A stretch of 64,000 nt of DNA from Anaerolineae bacterium (GCA_023382535.1 JAHDWA010000025.1:62444-126443); one strand, 5' to 3'; counted from the stretch's first letter, positions 1 to 9,194 are shown. Translations and numbers: made by a program. The notes: generated by a model not told the origin, from the letters alone.

Positions 1-234
1 CCGTCGCGTTTAGCCCCAATGGAGAAATCCTGGCCAGTGGTAGTGGTGATCAGACAATCCGTCTCTGGGACACTCGGACCGGGCAAGTCCTCCACACTAT
101 GCACGGACATACCGATGTCATCTATTCCGTCGCGTTTAGCCCCAATGGAGAAATCCTGGCCAGTGGTAGTGGTGATCAGACGATCTGTCTCTGGGACACT
201 CGGACCGGGCAAGTCCTCCACACTATGCACGGCC
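1..234 (+). repeat. Near-identical tandem WD40 blades, 126-bp period
   Basis: Bases 1-108 and 127-234 are almost identical, differing at only a few positions, with the unit being one 42-codon blade. The other blades of the gene are clearly more diverged, so this pair looks like a recent duplication or gene-conversion product. It may continue upstream of the window. Confidence 0.85.
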
Positions 235-1601
235 ACACTCAGCGCATCCACTCCATCGCGTTCAGTTCCGACGGAGAGACTTTGGCCAGTGGAGGCGATG
301 ACCAGACAGTGCGCTTGTGGAGCATCCGTAGTGGCCAAGCCAGGCAAGCACTTCATGGGCATACGAATTGGATCTATTCGGTTGCTTTCAGCCCTGATGA
401 AAAAACCCTGGCCAGCGGTTGTGCAGATCAGACAGTCCGCTTATGGGATGTAAATACCGGGCAAGTCCTTCACACCCTGCATGGGCATATGGATGGCATT
501 TATTCAGTCGCTTTCCATCCTAATGGAAAAATCCTGGCCAGCGGCTGTGCCGATCAGACAGTCCGGCTATGGGATGTAAATGCCGGACAACTCCTCTACA
601 TCCTGCATGGGTATAGCAATTGGATCTTCTCTATCGCTTTCAGCCCGGATGGAAAAACCGTAGCTAGTGGCAGTGATGACCAGACAGTCCGGCTGTGGGA
701 TGTAAACACCGGGCAAGTCCTGCGCACTTTACAGGGGCATACGGATGACATCTATTCGGTCGTTTTCAGCCCCGATGGAAAAACTGTGGCCAGCGGCTGT
801 GGGGACCAGACAATCCGCTTATGGAACATAAACACCGGGCAAACCCTGCATACTCTGTACGGGCATACCCACTGGGTCTATTCCGTGGCGTTTAGCCCTG
901 ACGGAAAAACCCTGGCCAGTGGCAGTTGTGATCACACGATCCGTCTATGGGACGTAAACACCGGGCAGGTCCTCCACACCCTGCATGGGCATACCAATCG
1001 AGTCCAGTCCGTCGCTTTTAGCCCCTCTGGAGAGACGCTGGCTAGCGGCAGTTATGACCAGACGGTACGCTTGTGGGATGTCCACACCGGGCGGATCCTG
1101 CACACCCTGCACGGACATACCGATTGGGTTCATTCGGTTGCCTTCAGCCCGGATGGGGGTCTCCTAACCAGCGGTAGTGATGACCGGACGGTGCGTTTGT
1201 GGAATGTCCGTACGGGTCAAGCCCTCCATACCCTCCACGGCCATACTGATGACCTTCACTCTGTCGCCTTCAGCCCCAACGGCGAGATTGTGGCGAGTAG
1301 TAGTGATGACCGGACGGTGCGCTTGTGGAGTGTAAACACCGGCCAGGTCCTCCACACCCTACAGGGCCATACCCGTGGAGTCTTATCGGTCGTTTTCAGT
1401 CCTGGTGGGGAGATCATAGCCAGCAGCAGCGCCGATGAAACGATTAAGTTCTGGAATTTACAGACAGGTGACTGTTTGAAGACGTTGCGGATTGAGGGAC
1501 CCTACGCGCGGATGAACATCACCGGGGCGACGGGTTTGACGGAAACTCAGCGGGCGGCGCTCAAGGCTTTGGGGGCGGTGGAGGAAGATAGAGGCCAGTA
1601 A
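1..1601 (+). CDS. WD40 beta-propeller protein, 3' part
   Basis: The reading frame is open from the window edge (first codon at base 3), so the N-terminus lies outside. About 12 WD40 blades of 42 residues are visible, each with the pattern GH(T)..I.SVAFSP(D/N)G..LASGS.DQT(I/V)RLWD. WD40 propellers are protein-interaction scaffolds. The last 40 residues leave the propeller and form a tail with YARMNITGATGLTETQRAAL, closely matching the tail of the XRE-NB-ARC-WD40 protein ending at 57929. That match suggests the missing N-terminus carries an NB-ARC/STAND ATPase, though this is inference. Stop TAA is at 1599. Family certain, full architecture unknown. Confidence 0.9.
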   Translation, partial: VAFSPNGEILASGSGDQTIRLWDTRTGQVLHTMHGHTDVIYSVAFSPNGEILASGSGDQTICLWDTRTGQVLHTMHGHTQRIHSIAFSSDGETLASGGDDQTVRLWSIRSGQARQALHGHTNWIYSVAFSPDEKTLASGCADQTVRLWDVNTGQVLHTLHGHMDGIYSVAFHPNGKILASGCADQTVRLWDVNAGQLLYILHGYSNWIFSIAFSPDGKTVASGSDDQTVRLWDVNTGQVLRTLQGHTDDIYSVVFSPDGKTVASGCGDQTIRLWNINTGQTLHTLYGHTHWVYSVAFSPDGKTLASGSCDHTIRLWDVNTGQVLHTLHGHTNRVQSVAFSPSGETLASGSYDQTVRLWDVHTGRILHTLHGHTDWVHSVAFSPDGGLLTSGSDDRTVRLWNVRTGQALHTLHGHTDDLHSVAFSPNGEIVASSSDDRTVRLWSVNTGQVLHTLQGHTRGVLSVVFSPGGEIIASSSADETIKFWNLQTGDCLKTLRIEGPYARMNITGATGLTETQRAALKALGAVEEDRGQ

Positions 1602-1699
1602 ATTGTAGCTGGAGGGCCGCCAATCCTGAAAACACTGAGGATCTACTTCCAAACATCAGCCATAGTCATTCACGTCCAATCCACCCCCTGGTGTGCCAG

Positions 1700-2662
1700 C
1701 TATTGTACTTGCCCTATGAATTCCATCATAATGGTGGCAATAGCCTCGGTATCTCTCGGAGCCAGAATATCACCGGCCAGCACATGATGTTCAGGATTTT
1801 CGCTTTCCGGGCGAGATACTATCTTTTTGATCGGGGAACCAAATCTTGGAAAGATCCTCTCGGTGGCCTGCGCATCAACTACCTGATCATTGGGCGAATA
1901 GACGACTAACAGCGGCTTTTCGATCTTCTCTAGCTGCGACTCGCGCACAAACTTGACCAAGCCCATCATCTGCATCAGAACTGGAGAGGGATATTTCTCC
2001 GTCCAATAGTAGGCATGCTTGGGATTGAGCGGTTTCCATTCATACTCCGGCCCGACAATGACCGGAACCAATTGCTCGGCCCAAGGCCAGGCCAAAATTT
2101 CGCCGCTCCAATCCTTAAGCCCAAAGTTGGGCGATAACAAGACATAGGCCAGCACGGCCTCATTATCGGCCTGGAGCGCGTGCCAGGTCGCCAGAGTACC
2201 TCCCGTTGAGCTTCCAACGACAATCACCCTATCACCCAGGCGTTTCCCAATCTCCACCGCTTCTAGGGTATCATTTAACCAGTCATTGGCTGTCGCTTCG
2301 CCTAAAGCTTGTCCGGAGCGTCCATGCCCGGTCAAACGGGTATAAAAAAGATTGGCCCCGAGGCGGGCGGCGAACTGATCACACAGGGGGGCTGATTCCT
2401 GGCGGGTGGCCGCAAATCCGTGCAGATAGATGACGGCGAGCGGTGTTTTGGTTTTGGCGGCATTGGCCCAGATAATTGTCTTCTTGGTATCCGGGATAAG
2501 GTCGGAAAATTGGGCTTCTGACTCTGCCAGGTAGCCATCAAGGTCGTCTGGCAGATCAACGGGTTTCAGGCTCAGGTCAATTTTGGGGGTAGGGCCAACC
2601 AGAAACAGGATCATGATCGCGGCCAGCGCCAGCCCTACCAACCCTGCTGCTTTCTTCTTCAT
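1700..2662 (-). CDS. Membrane-anchored or secreted alpha/beta hydrolase
   Basis: About 320 residues. An N-terminal hydrophobic segment (after MKKKAAG) acts as signal anchor. The fold is read from the oxyanion-loop HG sequence in VIYLHGFAA, the nucleophile elbow GSSTGG, an acid in YSPNDQVVD and a C-terminal HH before VLAGD, giving a Ser-Asp-His triad. It resembles monoacylglycerol lipase/esterase-type hydrolases; the substrate cannot be told. ATG at 2662 is chosen over an upstream TTG at 2698 because AAAGGA lies about 10 nt before it. It converges on the WD40 gene. Family confident, reaction generic. Confidence 0.85.
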   Translation of the reverse strand: MKKKAAGLVGLALAAIMILFLVGPTPKIDLSLKPVDLPDDLDGYLAESEAQFSDLIPDTKKTIIWANAAKTKTPLAVIYLHGFAATRQESAPLCDQFAARLGANLFYTRLTGHGRSGQALGEATANDWLNDTLEAVEIGKRLGDRVIVVGSSTGGTLATWHALQADNEAVLAYVLLSPNFGLKDWSGEILAWPWAEQLVPVIVGPEYEWKPLNPKHAYYWTEKYPSPVLMQMMGLVKFVRESQLEKIEKPLLVVYSPNDQVVDAQATERIFPRFGSPIKKIVSRPESENPEHHVLAGDILAPRDTEAIATIMMEFIGQVQ

Positions 2663-2709
2663 CGGCGTTCGTCCTTTAATCTTTCTGGTGGGGAGCAATC
2701 TTTTTTAGA

Positions 2710-2745
2710 AAACCGGCTCACGGCCTGCTGATTGTGAGCCGGTTT
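2710..2745 (-). terminator. Hairpin terminator after the secreted-protein gene
   Basis: A perfect 12-bp stem (AAACCGGCTCAC / GTGAGCCGGTTT) with a 12-nt loop, followed on the minus strand by TTTTCT. It sits between the stop of the gene at 2806 and the start of the hydrolase at 2662, so it should end the transcript coming from 3312. Confidence 0.7.
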
Positions 2746-2805
2746 CCAGCGTAGGTTCGTTGATATAGTCGCGCTCCAGCGCCGGGAAGATGATTGGGCC
2801 GTCCG

Positions 2806-3312
2806 CTAGGAGGCGGTGTCCGGCAGGGAGAAGTGGAAGTGGAGCGGGATCAGCTCGCCCTCCGGGTTCTCAGGCGTGGTCAACAGGCCGGTCAGATTCT
2901 CCAGACAACCGCCGCCTGGAGGGAGCTCAAACGGATTATCATCGTCGCCGTCGAGTTGGCCCAGGTCAATCTGCAAGGTCGCCGCCTCCAGTCTAATCGC
3001 TACGACCCCCTCCGCCTGCACCGTCCCATTGACAAACTGCACCCGCGCCGGCCCGCTGACGCTCACATTGTCCGGCTGGTCCTGGCTGAAGTTGAGCCAG
3101 GTATTGTTCTGTGAGGTATGGAACAGCCCGTTGAGGCCATCGGTCACCAGGGAGTTGTCCGGATGATGCACACTGATGGCGACTCGATAGGTGGGCAGCG
3201 CCGGCGGTGCTGCCCAGGCCCCCGGTGCAGCGAGCAGGGTCAACCCGGCCAGGAGAGCCAGCCACACAGCCAGCCAGCGATTCGCAGAAACCTTCGTCAT
3301 CATTGTTTTCAT
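2806..3312 (-). CDS. Small secreted protein of unknown function
   Basis: 168 residues. A clear signal peptide (MKTMMTKV, hydrophobic core, cleavage expected after GAWA). The mature part looks all-beta, has a conserved-looking GLNGLFHTSQNN stretch and an acidic DGDDDN segment that could bind calcium. I do not recognise the family. A ribosome site AAAGGA precedes ATG 3312. The next upstream gene on the strand (3817) is also a small exported protein, so they may be co-expressed; the terminator at 2710 closes this unit. Confidence 0.75.
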   Translation of the reverse strand: MKTMMTKVSANRWLAVWLALLAGLTLLAAPGAWAAPPALPTYRVAISVHHPDNSLVTDGLNGLFHTSQNNTWLNFSQDQPDNVSVSGPARVQFVNGTVQAEGVVAIRLEAATLQIDLGQLDGDDDNPFELPPGGGCLENLTGLLTTPENPEGELIPLHFHFSLPDTAS

Positions 3313-3358
3313 TTTTGTTTTCCTTTCTAAACTTCGGATTGTGATCTACCAAGACTGA

Positions 3359-3817
3359 CTAGGGCGCTAAATCTACGCAAATTTCTCCGGTGACATCTTC
3401 GACAAAACTGCCGTCAGACAAATCTTCGACCCCTGCGAAGGTGAGGACACCCATCGCACCCGCCAGCTTTCCGGTTGCGCCGGTAACCGGGCCGGAGGCG
3501 TTGAATTCTCCGCTTGCCACGTCAAAGGTTCCTGTAACGGTCACTGTCAGGGTGCCGTTATGGGTGGTGAACTCCACCGTCCCGGCAATCGAGGCGACTG
3601 TCCCGGAAACGCCGGTGATAGCGAAGTTCCCTTCGGTCGTTCCCTGTAACAGCCCGCCCCCTATGATGTTAGCGACGGTTCTGCCACCCCCCAGATCTTG
3701 TCCAACCCCCTTGGCATTGATCAGATGACACGAAACTGCGGCCTGAGCCTGGCTGACGGTCAGCAAAGCGCCTACAACCACAAAAAGAAGCAGTATGACT
3801 CTGTCTAACGTGTTCAT
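3359..3817 (-). CDS. Small secreted beta-rich protein, unknown function
   Basis: 152 residues with a signal peptide ending near SQAQA. The mature protein is rich in G, T and V (for example GTLTVTVTGTFDVASG, GPVTGATGKLAGA) and contains a few cysteines. The alternating pattern suggests a beta barrel such as the allene-oxide-cyclase-like/lipocalin-like fold, but this is only an impression. AAAGGAG lies 7 nt before ATG 3817. The stop is 46 nt upstream of the next secreted gene, so the two probably form an operon. Confidence 0.7.
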   Translation of the reverse strand: MNTLDRVILLLFVVVGALLTVSQAQAAVSCHLINAKGVGQDLGGGRTVANIIGGGLLQGTTEGNFAITGVSGTVASIAGTVEFTTHNGTLTVTVTGTFDVASGEFNASGPVTGATGKLAGAMGVLTFAGVEDLSDGSFVEDVTGEICVDLAP

Positions 3818-3856
3818 AAGGTTTCTCCTTTGCTTTCTTAAATCCGGTTGACTGGT

Positions 3857-3892
3857 TCATCCTAAAACAGCTTCAGACATATCAAGGGACAT
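3857..3892 (-). CDS. Possible 11-residue leader ORF with perfect Shine-Dalgarno
   Basis: A minus-strand AAGGAGGTG, complementary to the end of 16S rRNA, precedes ATG 3892, which opens an 11-codon ORF (MSLDMSEAVLG) ending about 40 nt before the secreted protein gene at 3817. It could be a leader peptide or only a standby ribosome site. No homology is claimed. Confidence 0.2.
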   Translation of the reverse strand: MSLDMSEAVLG

Positions 3893-4005
3893 CACCTCCT
3901 TAGTGATTAAATCTGGCCGATGTTACCTCACCGCTTGTGCCGGTTACAGGTTTGCCACCCCACCCGATATTCCAGCCTATGAGTGAGGCTAAAGCCGTCG
4001 CCAGG

Positions 4006-6084
4006 TCATGGGGAGGGAAGCTGGGTTTTCAGTTCCTCGATGATCTTTTTCACCACTTCCTGATTGGGTCCATCAGGCGCAAGTTCAAGATACTTCTCAA
4101 AGTCACGAACAGCCTGCTCAGGATCGCCAGATTCTTGATAAACACCACCTCGATTCATATAAGCATCGGCAAAGTCTGGTTTTAACTCAATAGCCTTGTT
4201 AAGATCAAGCAGAGCTTGCTCCAGATCGCCAGAGAGAGCATACGCCGCCCCTCGATTGACATAGACTTCGACATAAACCGGGTTCAACTCGATGGCTTTG
4301 TCGTAATCACGAATGGCTTGCTTAAAATCGCCAGAGTTCATATAAGTATGCCCTCGAAAGTGATAGGCATCGGCATCGTCTGGTTTTAACTCGATGGCTT
4401 TGTCGTAATCCGCAATTGCCTCTTCATAGTTTTTCTGGTTGGCATAAATCCAACCACGATTGCTGTAGGCACGCGCCTCCAACGGGTCTAGCTCAATGGC
4501 TTTAGTATAATCCGCAATGGCTCGCTCGTAGTCGCCGGAAGCAGCATAAGCATTCCCCCGATTGAGATAGGCATGGGCGTAGTCCGGCTTTAACTCGATG
4601 GCTTTACTATAATCAGCGATGGCTTGTTTGAGGTCACCCGAGTAATAAAAAGCAAACCCTCGACTACTGTAGGCTTCCGCAAAATCGGGCTTTAACTCAA
4701 TAGCTTTGCTAAAATCAGCGATAGCTAGTTTGGGGTCACCATAAGCATCCCCTCGATTGTAATAGGCTTCCCAATAGTTTGGCTGTAGCTCAATGGCTGT
4801 GCTGTAATCGGCGATGGCTTGTTTAAGGTCACCGGAAAGCCGATAAGCCAGTCCTCGAGTGTTGTAAGCTTCAGCAAGGTCTGGCTGTAACTCAATGGCC
4901 TGGCTAGAAGCAGCAATGGCTTGCTCATAGTTGCCGGCTTTAAGGTGGGCAATCCCTTGCTGCAAATAATCCACGGTCGGGGTGTTGCCTGGTTTTGCGG
5001 ATTTGGTCTTCAGTCCCTCGATTTGGTTCTTCACCACTTCTCCATTGGGTGCATCAGGCGCGAGCTCAAGATATTTCTCAAAATCACGAAGAGCTTGCTC
5101 CAACTCACCGGAATCCTGATAAGCCAATCCTCGATTGTAGTAGGCTGCTGCAAATTCTGGCTGCAACTCAATAGCTTGGCTGTAATCGGCCAAGGCTTGT
5201 TTAAGGTTGCCAGACTTACCATAAGCCAGCCCTCGATTGTTGTACGCTAGGGCATAGTCTGGCTGTAACTCAATAGTTTTGTTGAAATCAGAAATGGCTT
5301 GTTTGACGTCCCCAGATTCAGCATAAGCATTCCCTCGATTGTAGTAGGCCCCTGCAAATTCTGGCTGTAGCTCAATAGCTTTATTGTAATCAGTAATAGC
5401 TTGTTTGAGGTCGCCAGAACTAGCATAGGCAACTCCTCGACCATTATAGGCTTCCGCAAAGTCTGGCAATAACTCAATGCCTTTGTTGTAATCGGCAAGG
5501 GCTTGCTCCAGGTCGCCAGAATAAGTATAAACCAGCCCGCGATTGAGATAGGCTTCTGCATAGTCTGGCTGTAACTTGATGGCTTGGCTATGGTCGGCAA
5601 GGGCTTGCTCCAACTCACCGGAATCCTGATAAGCCAATCCTCGATTGTAGTAGGCTGCCGCAAATTCTGGCTGTAACTCAATAGCTTGGCTGTAATCGGC
5701 AATGGCTTGTTCGAAGTCCTTGGAAGCAGAATAAGCATTTCCTCGATTGACATAGGCTTCTGCATCGTCTGGGTTTGACTCAATAGCTTTGCTAAAATCA
5801 TCAATGGCTTGCTCTACATTGCCAGCTTCAAGGTTGGTAATTCCTTGTTGCAGGTAATCCACGGTCGGAGTATTGCTTGGTTTCGGGGTTGGAGTTTGGG
5901 TTGGTTTTGGGGAGGGGGTCTCGGTTGGTTTAAAGGCTGGAATGGTGGTTGCTGGTTCAGTTTCGAGCATTGTTGGTGGGGAGGTAGCCGTAGTATTTTG
6001 AGTGCTCTGGGTCGGCTCACTACCGCAGGCTGCCACAAGCAAGGTAACCAGAAACAAAACAGTGAAAGCGAATAGTCTGGACAT
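4006..6084 (-). CDS. TPR-repeat lipoprotein
   Basis: About 692 residues. The signal peptide ends in a lipobox (LLVAAC), so the protein should be lipid-anchored on the outer face of the membrane. A Thr/Pro-rich spacer follows, then 17 tetratricopeptide units of 34 residues in two blocks. Each block opens with NTPTVDYLQQGI and closes with a LELAPD..N.EVVK element, so the second block arose by duplicating the first. One unit in block two is about 3 residues short (GDAYGDPKLAIADF). TPRs bind peptides or proteins; the partner is unknown. ATG 6084 is preferred to 6090 because GGAGG is 6 nt upstream of it. Confidence 0.9.
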   Translation of the reverse strand: MSRLFAFTVLFLVTLLVAACGSEPTQSTQNTTATSPPTMLETEPATTIPAFKPTETPSPKPTQTPTPKPSNTPTVDYLQQGITNLEAGNVEQAIDDFSKAIESNPDDAEAYVNRGNAYSASKDFEQAIADYSQAIELQPEFAAAYYNRGLAYQDSGELEQALADHSQAIKLQPDYAEAYLNRGLVYTYSGDLEQALADYNKGIELLPDFAEAYNGRGVAYASSGDLKQAITDYNKAIELQPEFAGAYYNRGNAYAESGDVKQAISDFNKTIELQPDYALAYNNRGLAYGKSGNLKQALADYSQAIELQPEFAAAYYNRGLAYQDSGELEQALRDFEKYLELAPDAPNGEVVKNQIEGLKTKSAKPGNTPTVDYLQQGIAHLKAGNYEQAIAASSQAIELQPDLAEAYNTRGLAYRLSGDLKQAIADYSTAIELQPNYWEAYYNRGDAYGDPKLAIADFSKAIELKPDFAEAYSSRGFAFYYSGDLKQAIADYSKAIELKPDYAHAYLNRGNAYAASGDYERAIADYTKAIELDPLEARAYSNRGWIYANQKNYEEAIADYDKAIELKPDDADAYHFRGHTYMNSGDFKQAIRDYDKAIELNPVYVEVYVNRGAAYALSGDLEQALLDLNKAIELKPDFADAYMNRGGVYQESGDPEQAVRDFEKYLELAPDGPNQEVVKKIIEELKTQLPSP

Positions 6085-6174
6085 AATCATCCTCCGCCTA
6101 AAAATTTAATTGAAGTTAGTAAACAAAAAGCCTGAGACAGACAGGTTTCCAATTAGGAGGCCAAATCCGGTGAA

Positions 6175-7785
6175 TTAATGCACCGGATATTGTGAAGATT
6201 GATTGATCGTTCCATCCGACAGCGTCGTTCCCATAAAATTGGCATCGCTGACATCAGCCTCAGTCAGGATGGCCCCACTCAAATTGGCCTCGCTCAGGTC
6301 CGCTTCGCTCAGGTCAACACAGCGTAGATTAGCCCCGCTGAGATTAGCCCCCTTCAGATTTGCCCCATGCAAGTTCGTGTCGCTCAGATCCTGGCCGTTC
6401 AAGTCGCGTTCGACGGCCCCTTCGGCGACAATCTGCCGGGCCAATTCCCATTTAGGGTCCATCTGCGTCGTGCTATCAATTTTGGCCTGGCTAAACCCTG
6501 CATTACATAAACTCGCGCCGGTTACTACCGTTCCGGTCAGGTCAGTGTCTAGGCAGAGACTGGCTCCATTCAAATTAGCGCCGTGCAAATCGGCCTGGCT
6601 TAGATTAGCCCCGCAAAGGTTAGCCCCCTCAAGATTGGCTTTACCCAAATGAGCGCCGCTCAGGTTAGCTCCGCCTAAATTGGCCTGAGTCAGAATGGCT
6701 GCATCCAAGGCAACCTCGCTCAAATCGGCCCCCGTCAGATCGGCCTCCCGCAGGTCTCGTCCGGCAGCGCCCTGGGTGCGAATGGTCCAGACCAGTTGCC
6801 ACTTTGGATCAAGCTGGATGCTCGCATCAATCACTGCCCCGGCCAGACGTGCGCCCGCCAGGTCAGTTCCGGTTAACTGAGCGCCGCGTAAATCAGCCCC
6901 CCGCAAATCGGCTCCCCCAAGATCAGCTCCATTCAAGTCTTTGCCGCGTAGGTCAGCGCCACTTAAGTTGGCTTGCTGGCAAGCCGGCGGGCATTTTAGC
7001 CAAAGCCAGGGGGTCCAGGTCCAGGATAGGAAAAACAGCAGGGCCAGGCCGCCCGCAATCAAGCCAACAATCCCCAAAATCCCATCCACCCGATGAAACT
7101 TGACGGGGCGTGACCTTGACCAGCCAAGCTGCCCAAACATAATAGTGCTGCCAATGGCGCCGCCTACTGCGCCGCTTAGTGAACACAGAAGGATTAAAAA
7201 AACCGGGAGAAGGGCCAGCCCCGCATAACCCAAGGGGGCCACAAGAACAAACCCATATCGGAACCCGAGGAGAAACACCAAGAAGCCGGCCAGCCAGCCT
7301 ACAGTCCAGCCCACAGTAATAAACACGACCGGCATCAATCGAAGGGGCAGCCCGGCTCCAAACAGGAGCAGGCTGGTCACTAGGCCACCAAGCGCGCCGC
7401 TCAGCAGCAGACTGAACCCTAGCTTGACGATTGGCGAGTTCAGATAAAAACTTGACACCAGGCCGTAACGATCCAGAGGCAGTTTCGGACCCAGGAAAAA
7501 GCCAAGCGGCAGGCTCAGCGCCCAGGCAGCGGCGACCAGGTAGGTGACCCACCAGGGGAGAGGCGGATCTGTTCGCCTCAAGGAAAAGCCGACCACACCT
7601 CCCCACACCGCCCCGACCAGAGCCAATTCTCCTGGCCCAATCCCCTGACTGCTTTGCCTCAAGTTCAAAAAGATCAGGCTAAAGAGAAAAACAGAAATAC
7701 CAGCACCCCCGAGGGCGCTGATGATAACCGAAAATTTATGGCTATTAGCTAATCCTCTCCGGGCCTGTCCCTGATCAATACTCAT
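6175..7785 (-). CDS. Membrane protein with C-terminal pentapeptide repeats
   Basis: 536 residues. Roughly the first 265 residues hold seven or so hydrophobic helices rich in Gly and Leu. After a WLKCPPACQQ linker, the rest is two or three runs of A(D/N)LXX pentapeptides (ANLSGADLRG, ADLGGADLRG and similar), which fold as a right-handed quadrilateral beta helix. Two insertions with the same wording (DPKW.L...I...GA..RDL) interrupt the helix and look duplicated. The start ATG overlaps the stop of the LLM oxidoreductase (ATGA), so the two are translationally coupled. Function unknown. Confidence 0.85.
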   Translation of the reverse strand: MSIDQGQARRGLANSHKFSVIISALGGAGISVFLFSLIFLNLRQSSQGIGPGELALVGAVWGGVVGFSLRRTDPPLPWWVTYLVAAAWALSLPLGFFLGPKLPLDRYGLVSSFYLNSPIVKLGFSLLLSGALGGLVTSLLLFGAGLPLRLMPVVFITVGWTVGWLAGFLVFLLGFRYGFVLVAPLGYAGLALLPVFLILLCSLSGAVGGAIGSTIMFGQLGWSRSRPVKFHRVDGILGIVGLIAGGLALLFFLSWTWTPWLWLKCPPACQQANLSGADLRGKDLNGADLGGADLRGADLRGAQLTGTDLAGARLAGAVIDASIQLDPKWQLVWTIRTQGAAGRDLREADLTGADLSEVALDAAILTQANLGGANLSGAHLGKANLEGANLCGANLSQADLHGANLNGASLCLDTDLTGTVVTGASLCNAGFSQAKIDSTTQMDPKWELARQIVAEGAVERDLNGQDLSDTNLHGANLKGANLSGANLRCVDLSEADLSEANLSGAILTEADVSDANFMGTTLSDGTINQSSQYPVH

Positions 7786-8714
7786 TTTGACACCTTATTC
7801 AGTACTGGTAACACCTCGTTGACGAGCAGTTCGAACGTCATCAGTTCAGGAAACCCGCCACAGTCAAACATAAAATAATCCACCCCCACCTCAATGAAGG
7901 GCCGCATCTGCTCAACCAGTTGGGACGGTGTACCGACGAAGCCGAAGTCCTCCTCGTCGTCGGCGTTCCAGCGACCTTCGGTAAAGGCTTCGGCTGCTGC
8001 TTGAGTAGGCGCACAGGCACACCCCCCAATCCACGACCGTTTCACCGTGGACGGGTCACGGCCAACTTCCGCACAAGCCCGCTCGAACATCTCAACCATA
8101 GGACGGTATCTGGCGATGCTGGTGGAAGATACGTTCCAACCATCGGCGTACCGGGCCGCCAGACGCAGCATCCTCGGCTTGAACGCGCCGAGTATCAGGG
8201 GTGGAACCGGATCGGGTCTTGGCTCGCAGTAGGCTTCGCTCACCCGGTAATACCGGCCCGCGAAAGTCGTCTTCTCCTCGCGCCACATTGCCTTGATGAT
8301 CTGCACTGTCTCTTCGAGTTGTTCCACCCGTACCGAGTTGGCGGGGAAGTCATAGCCATAGGCCCGGTACTCCTCCTCGTGCCAGCCGGCCCCGAGGCCG
8401 AGGATGAAGCGCCCGCCGCTCATGAATTGCAGGGTTGCACCCATCTTGGCCAGCAGGGCCGGGTTGCGAAAAGATTGGCATAACACCGCGTGGCCGAACT
8501 TGAGCTGCGGATGAAGCGCGGCCAGGTAGGTGAGGGCGGTGAAACCTTCGAGCACGTCGGCAGCACCGAACTGGAGGTGGTCCACCGACCAGGCCGAGTC
8601 GAAATGCCCGGTGATCAGGTCTAGGGCGCGGTTCAAGTCTTCGATGAAGGTAGCCCGCTGCTCTTTATTGCGAACTCCGTTGGGCATACAGAAGCCGAGT
8701 TGAATGTGTGTCAT
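7782..8714 (-). CDS. LLM-class (luciferase-like, F420-dependent type) oxidoreductase
   Basis: 310 residues, the usual length for the bacterial luciferase-like family, whose members use F420 or FMN. Typical stretches are SVDHLQFG, the GRFILGLGAGWHEEEYRAYG signature, PPLILGAFKPRMLRLAARYADGWN split by short gaps, and FVGTPSQLVEQM. The GAGWHEEEY form is common in F420-dependent members. It is the first gene of an operon with the pentapeptide protein. A SARP-type promoter (8763-8805) lies about 45 bp upstream. Substrate unknown. Confidence 0.88.
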   Translation of the reverse strand: MTHIQLGFCMPNGVRNKEQRATFIEDLNRALDLITGHFDSAWSVDHLQFGAADVLEGFTALTYLAALHPQLKFGHAVLCQSFRNPALLAKMGATLQFMSGGRFILGLGAGWHEEEYRAYGYDFPANSVRVEQLEETVQIIKAMWREEKTTFAGRYYRVSEAYCEPRPDPVPPLILGAFKPRMLRLAARYADGWNVSSTSIARYRPMVEMFERACAEVGRDPSTVKRSWIGGCACAPTQAAAEAFTEGRWNADDEEDFGFVGTPSQLVEQMRPFIEVGVDYFMFDCGGFPELMTFELLVNEVLPVLNKVSK

Positions 8715-8762
8715 AATGTTTTGAATCGATCATTTCTATGAGGAGAATGATTAGCTGCGGTT

Positions 8763-8805
8763 ACTATAGCAGGTAATCGTTCAACTAGCGTTCAAAAATC
8801 GTTCA
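8763..8805 (-). promoter_or_regulatory. SARP-type operator and -10 box before the LLM operon
   Basis: Read on the minus strand: TGAACGA, TGAACGC and TGAACGA start every 11 bp (8805, 8794, 8783), then exactly 8 bp, then TATAGT (8768-8763). SARP regulators bind heptamer direct repeats with 11-bp period placed 8 bp before the -10 box, in place of a -35. The match is geometric; the heptamer differs from the Streptomyces TCGAG core. The start codon at 8714 is about 45 bp downstream. Confidence 0.7.
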
Positions 8806-8912
8806 AAGGAGGTCAGCTTTAGAAGTTAGAGGATTTTTACCTTTGACCTTCTTCAAATTGTTCTGTCTTATCAACTTAATCTATTTTCTGAGATTAGCAT
8901 AGCGAATGATCA

Positions 8913-8960
8913 CTCCGAAGTGAGGGAGTTAGCTTCCGAATTCATTCCGAAACTTCGGAA
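8913..8960 (+). promoter_or_regulatory. TTCCGAA motif cluster, operator-like
   Basis: CTCCGAA (8913) and TTCCGAA (8934) are separated by GTGAGGGAGTTAGC; a further TTCCGAA (8945) and an inverted TTCGGAA (8954) follow, the last two forming a 7-2-7 palindrome. The first 28 bp closely match a minus-strand element at 13442-13469 upstream of the HTH-AAA gene, so both may bind the same regulator. Confidence 0.45.
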
Positions 8961-9018
8961 ATAATCAGTTGTGGGGAAATATCAGCCCCTCTGGCTTATC
9001 TGAGGATTGTTCTGCTGG

Positions 9019-9147
9019 ATGGCTGTCCATATCCCACAGATCTCATGTAAAAGCGCGGTGTTTCTGGACGAAATAGGTAATGAGGAGCAACCAGCCGTAT
9101 TGCATTTGGAAGGCTTCACTGAAGACGTATCTTTGTGGGATTTGTAA
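9019..9147 (+). CDS. Possible 42-residue ORF
   Basis: In the 700-bp gap between 8714 and 9417 an ATG-started frame encodes an acidic 42-residue peptide ending in GFTEDVSLWDL. It has no clear ribosome site. It lies just downstream of the TTCCGAA cluster. It may be a small gene, the stub of a lost gene, or chance. I recognise no family. Confidence 0.25.
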   Translation: MAVHIPQISCKSAVFLDEIGNEEQPAVLHLEGFTEDVSLWDL

Positions 9148-9194
9148 GGGGACCGGATTGGTTTAGATGGCTTGACCAGGTTTCTGAATCAGGT

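Noticed and set aside
1..1601. CRISPR-like regular repeats
   Set aside because: The period is 126 bp (42 codons), coding for WD40 blades, with no spacer structure.
3669..3860. 63-codon minus-strand frame overlapping the secreted protein gene
   Set aside because: Composition is unlike a protein after the first 20 codons, and it overlaps a gene with a clear signal peptide and ribosome site.
4006..6084. Repeat-like open frames overlapping the TPR gene
   Set aside because: They mirror the 102-bp TPR unit in other frames, and the TPR frame explains all of the repetition.
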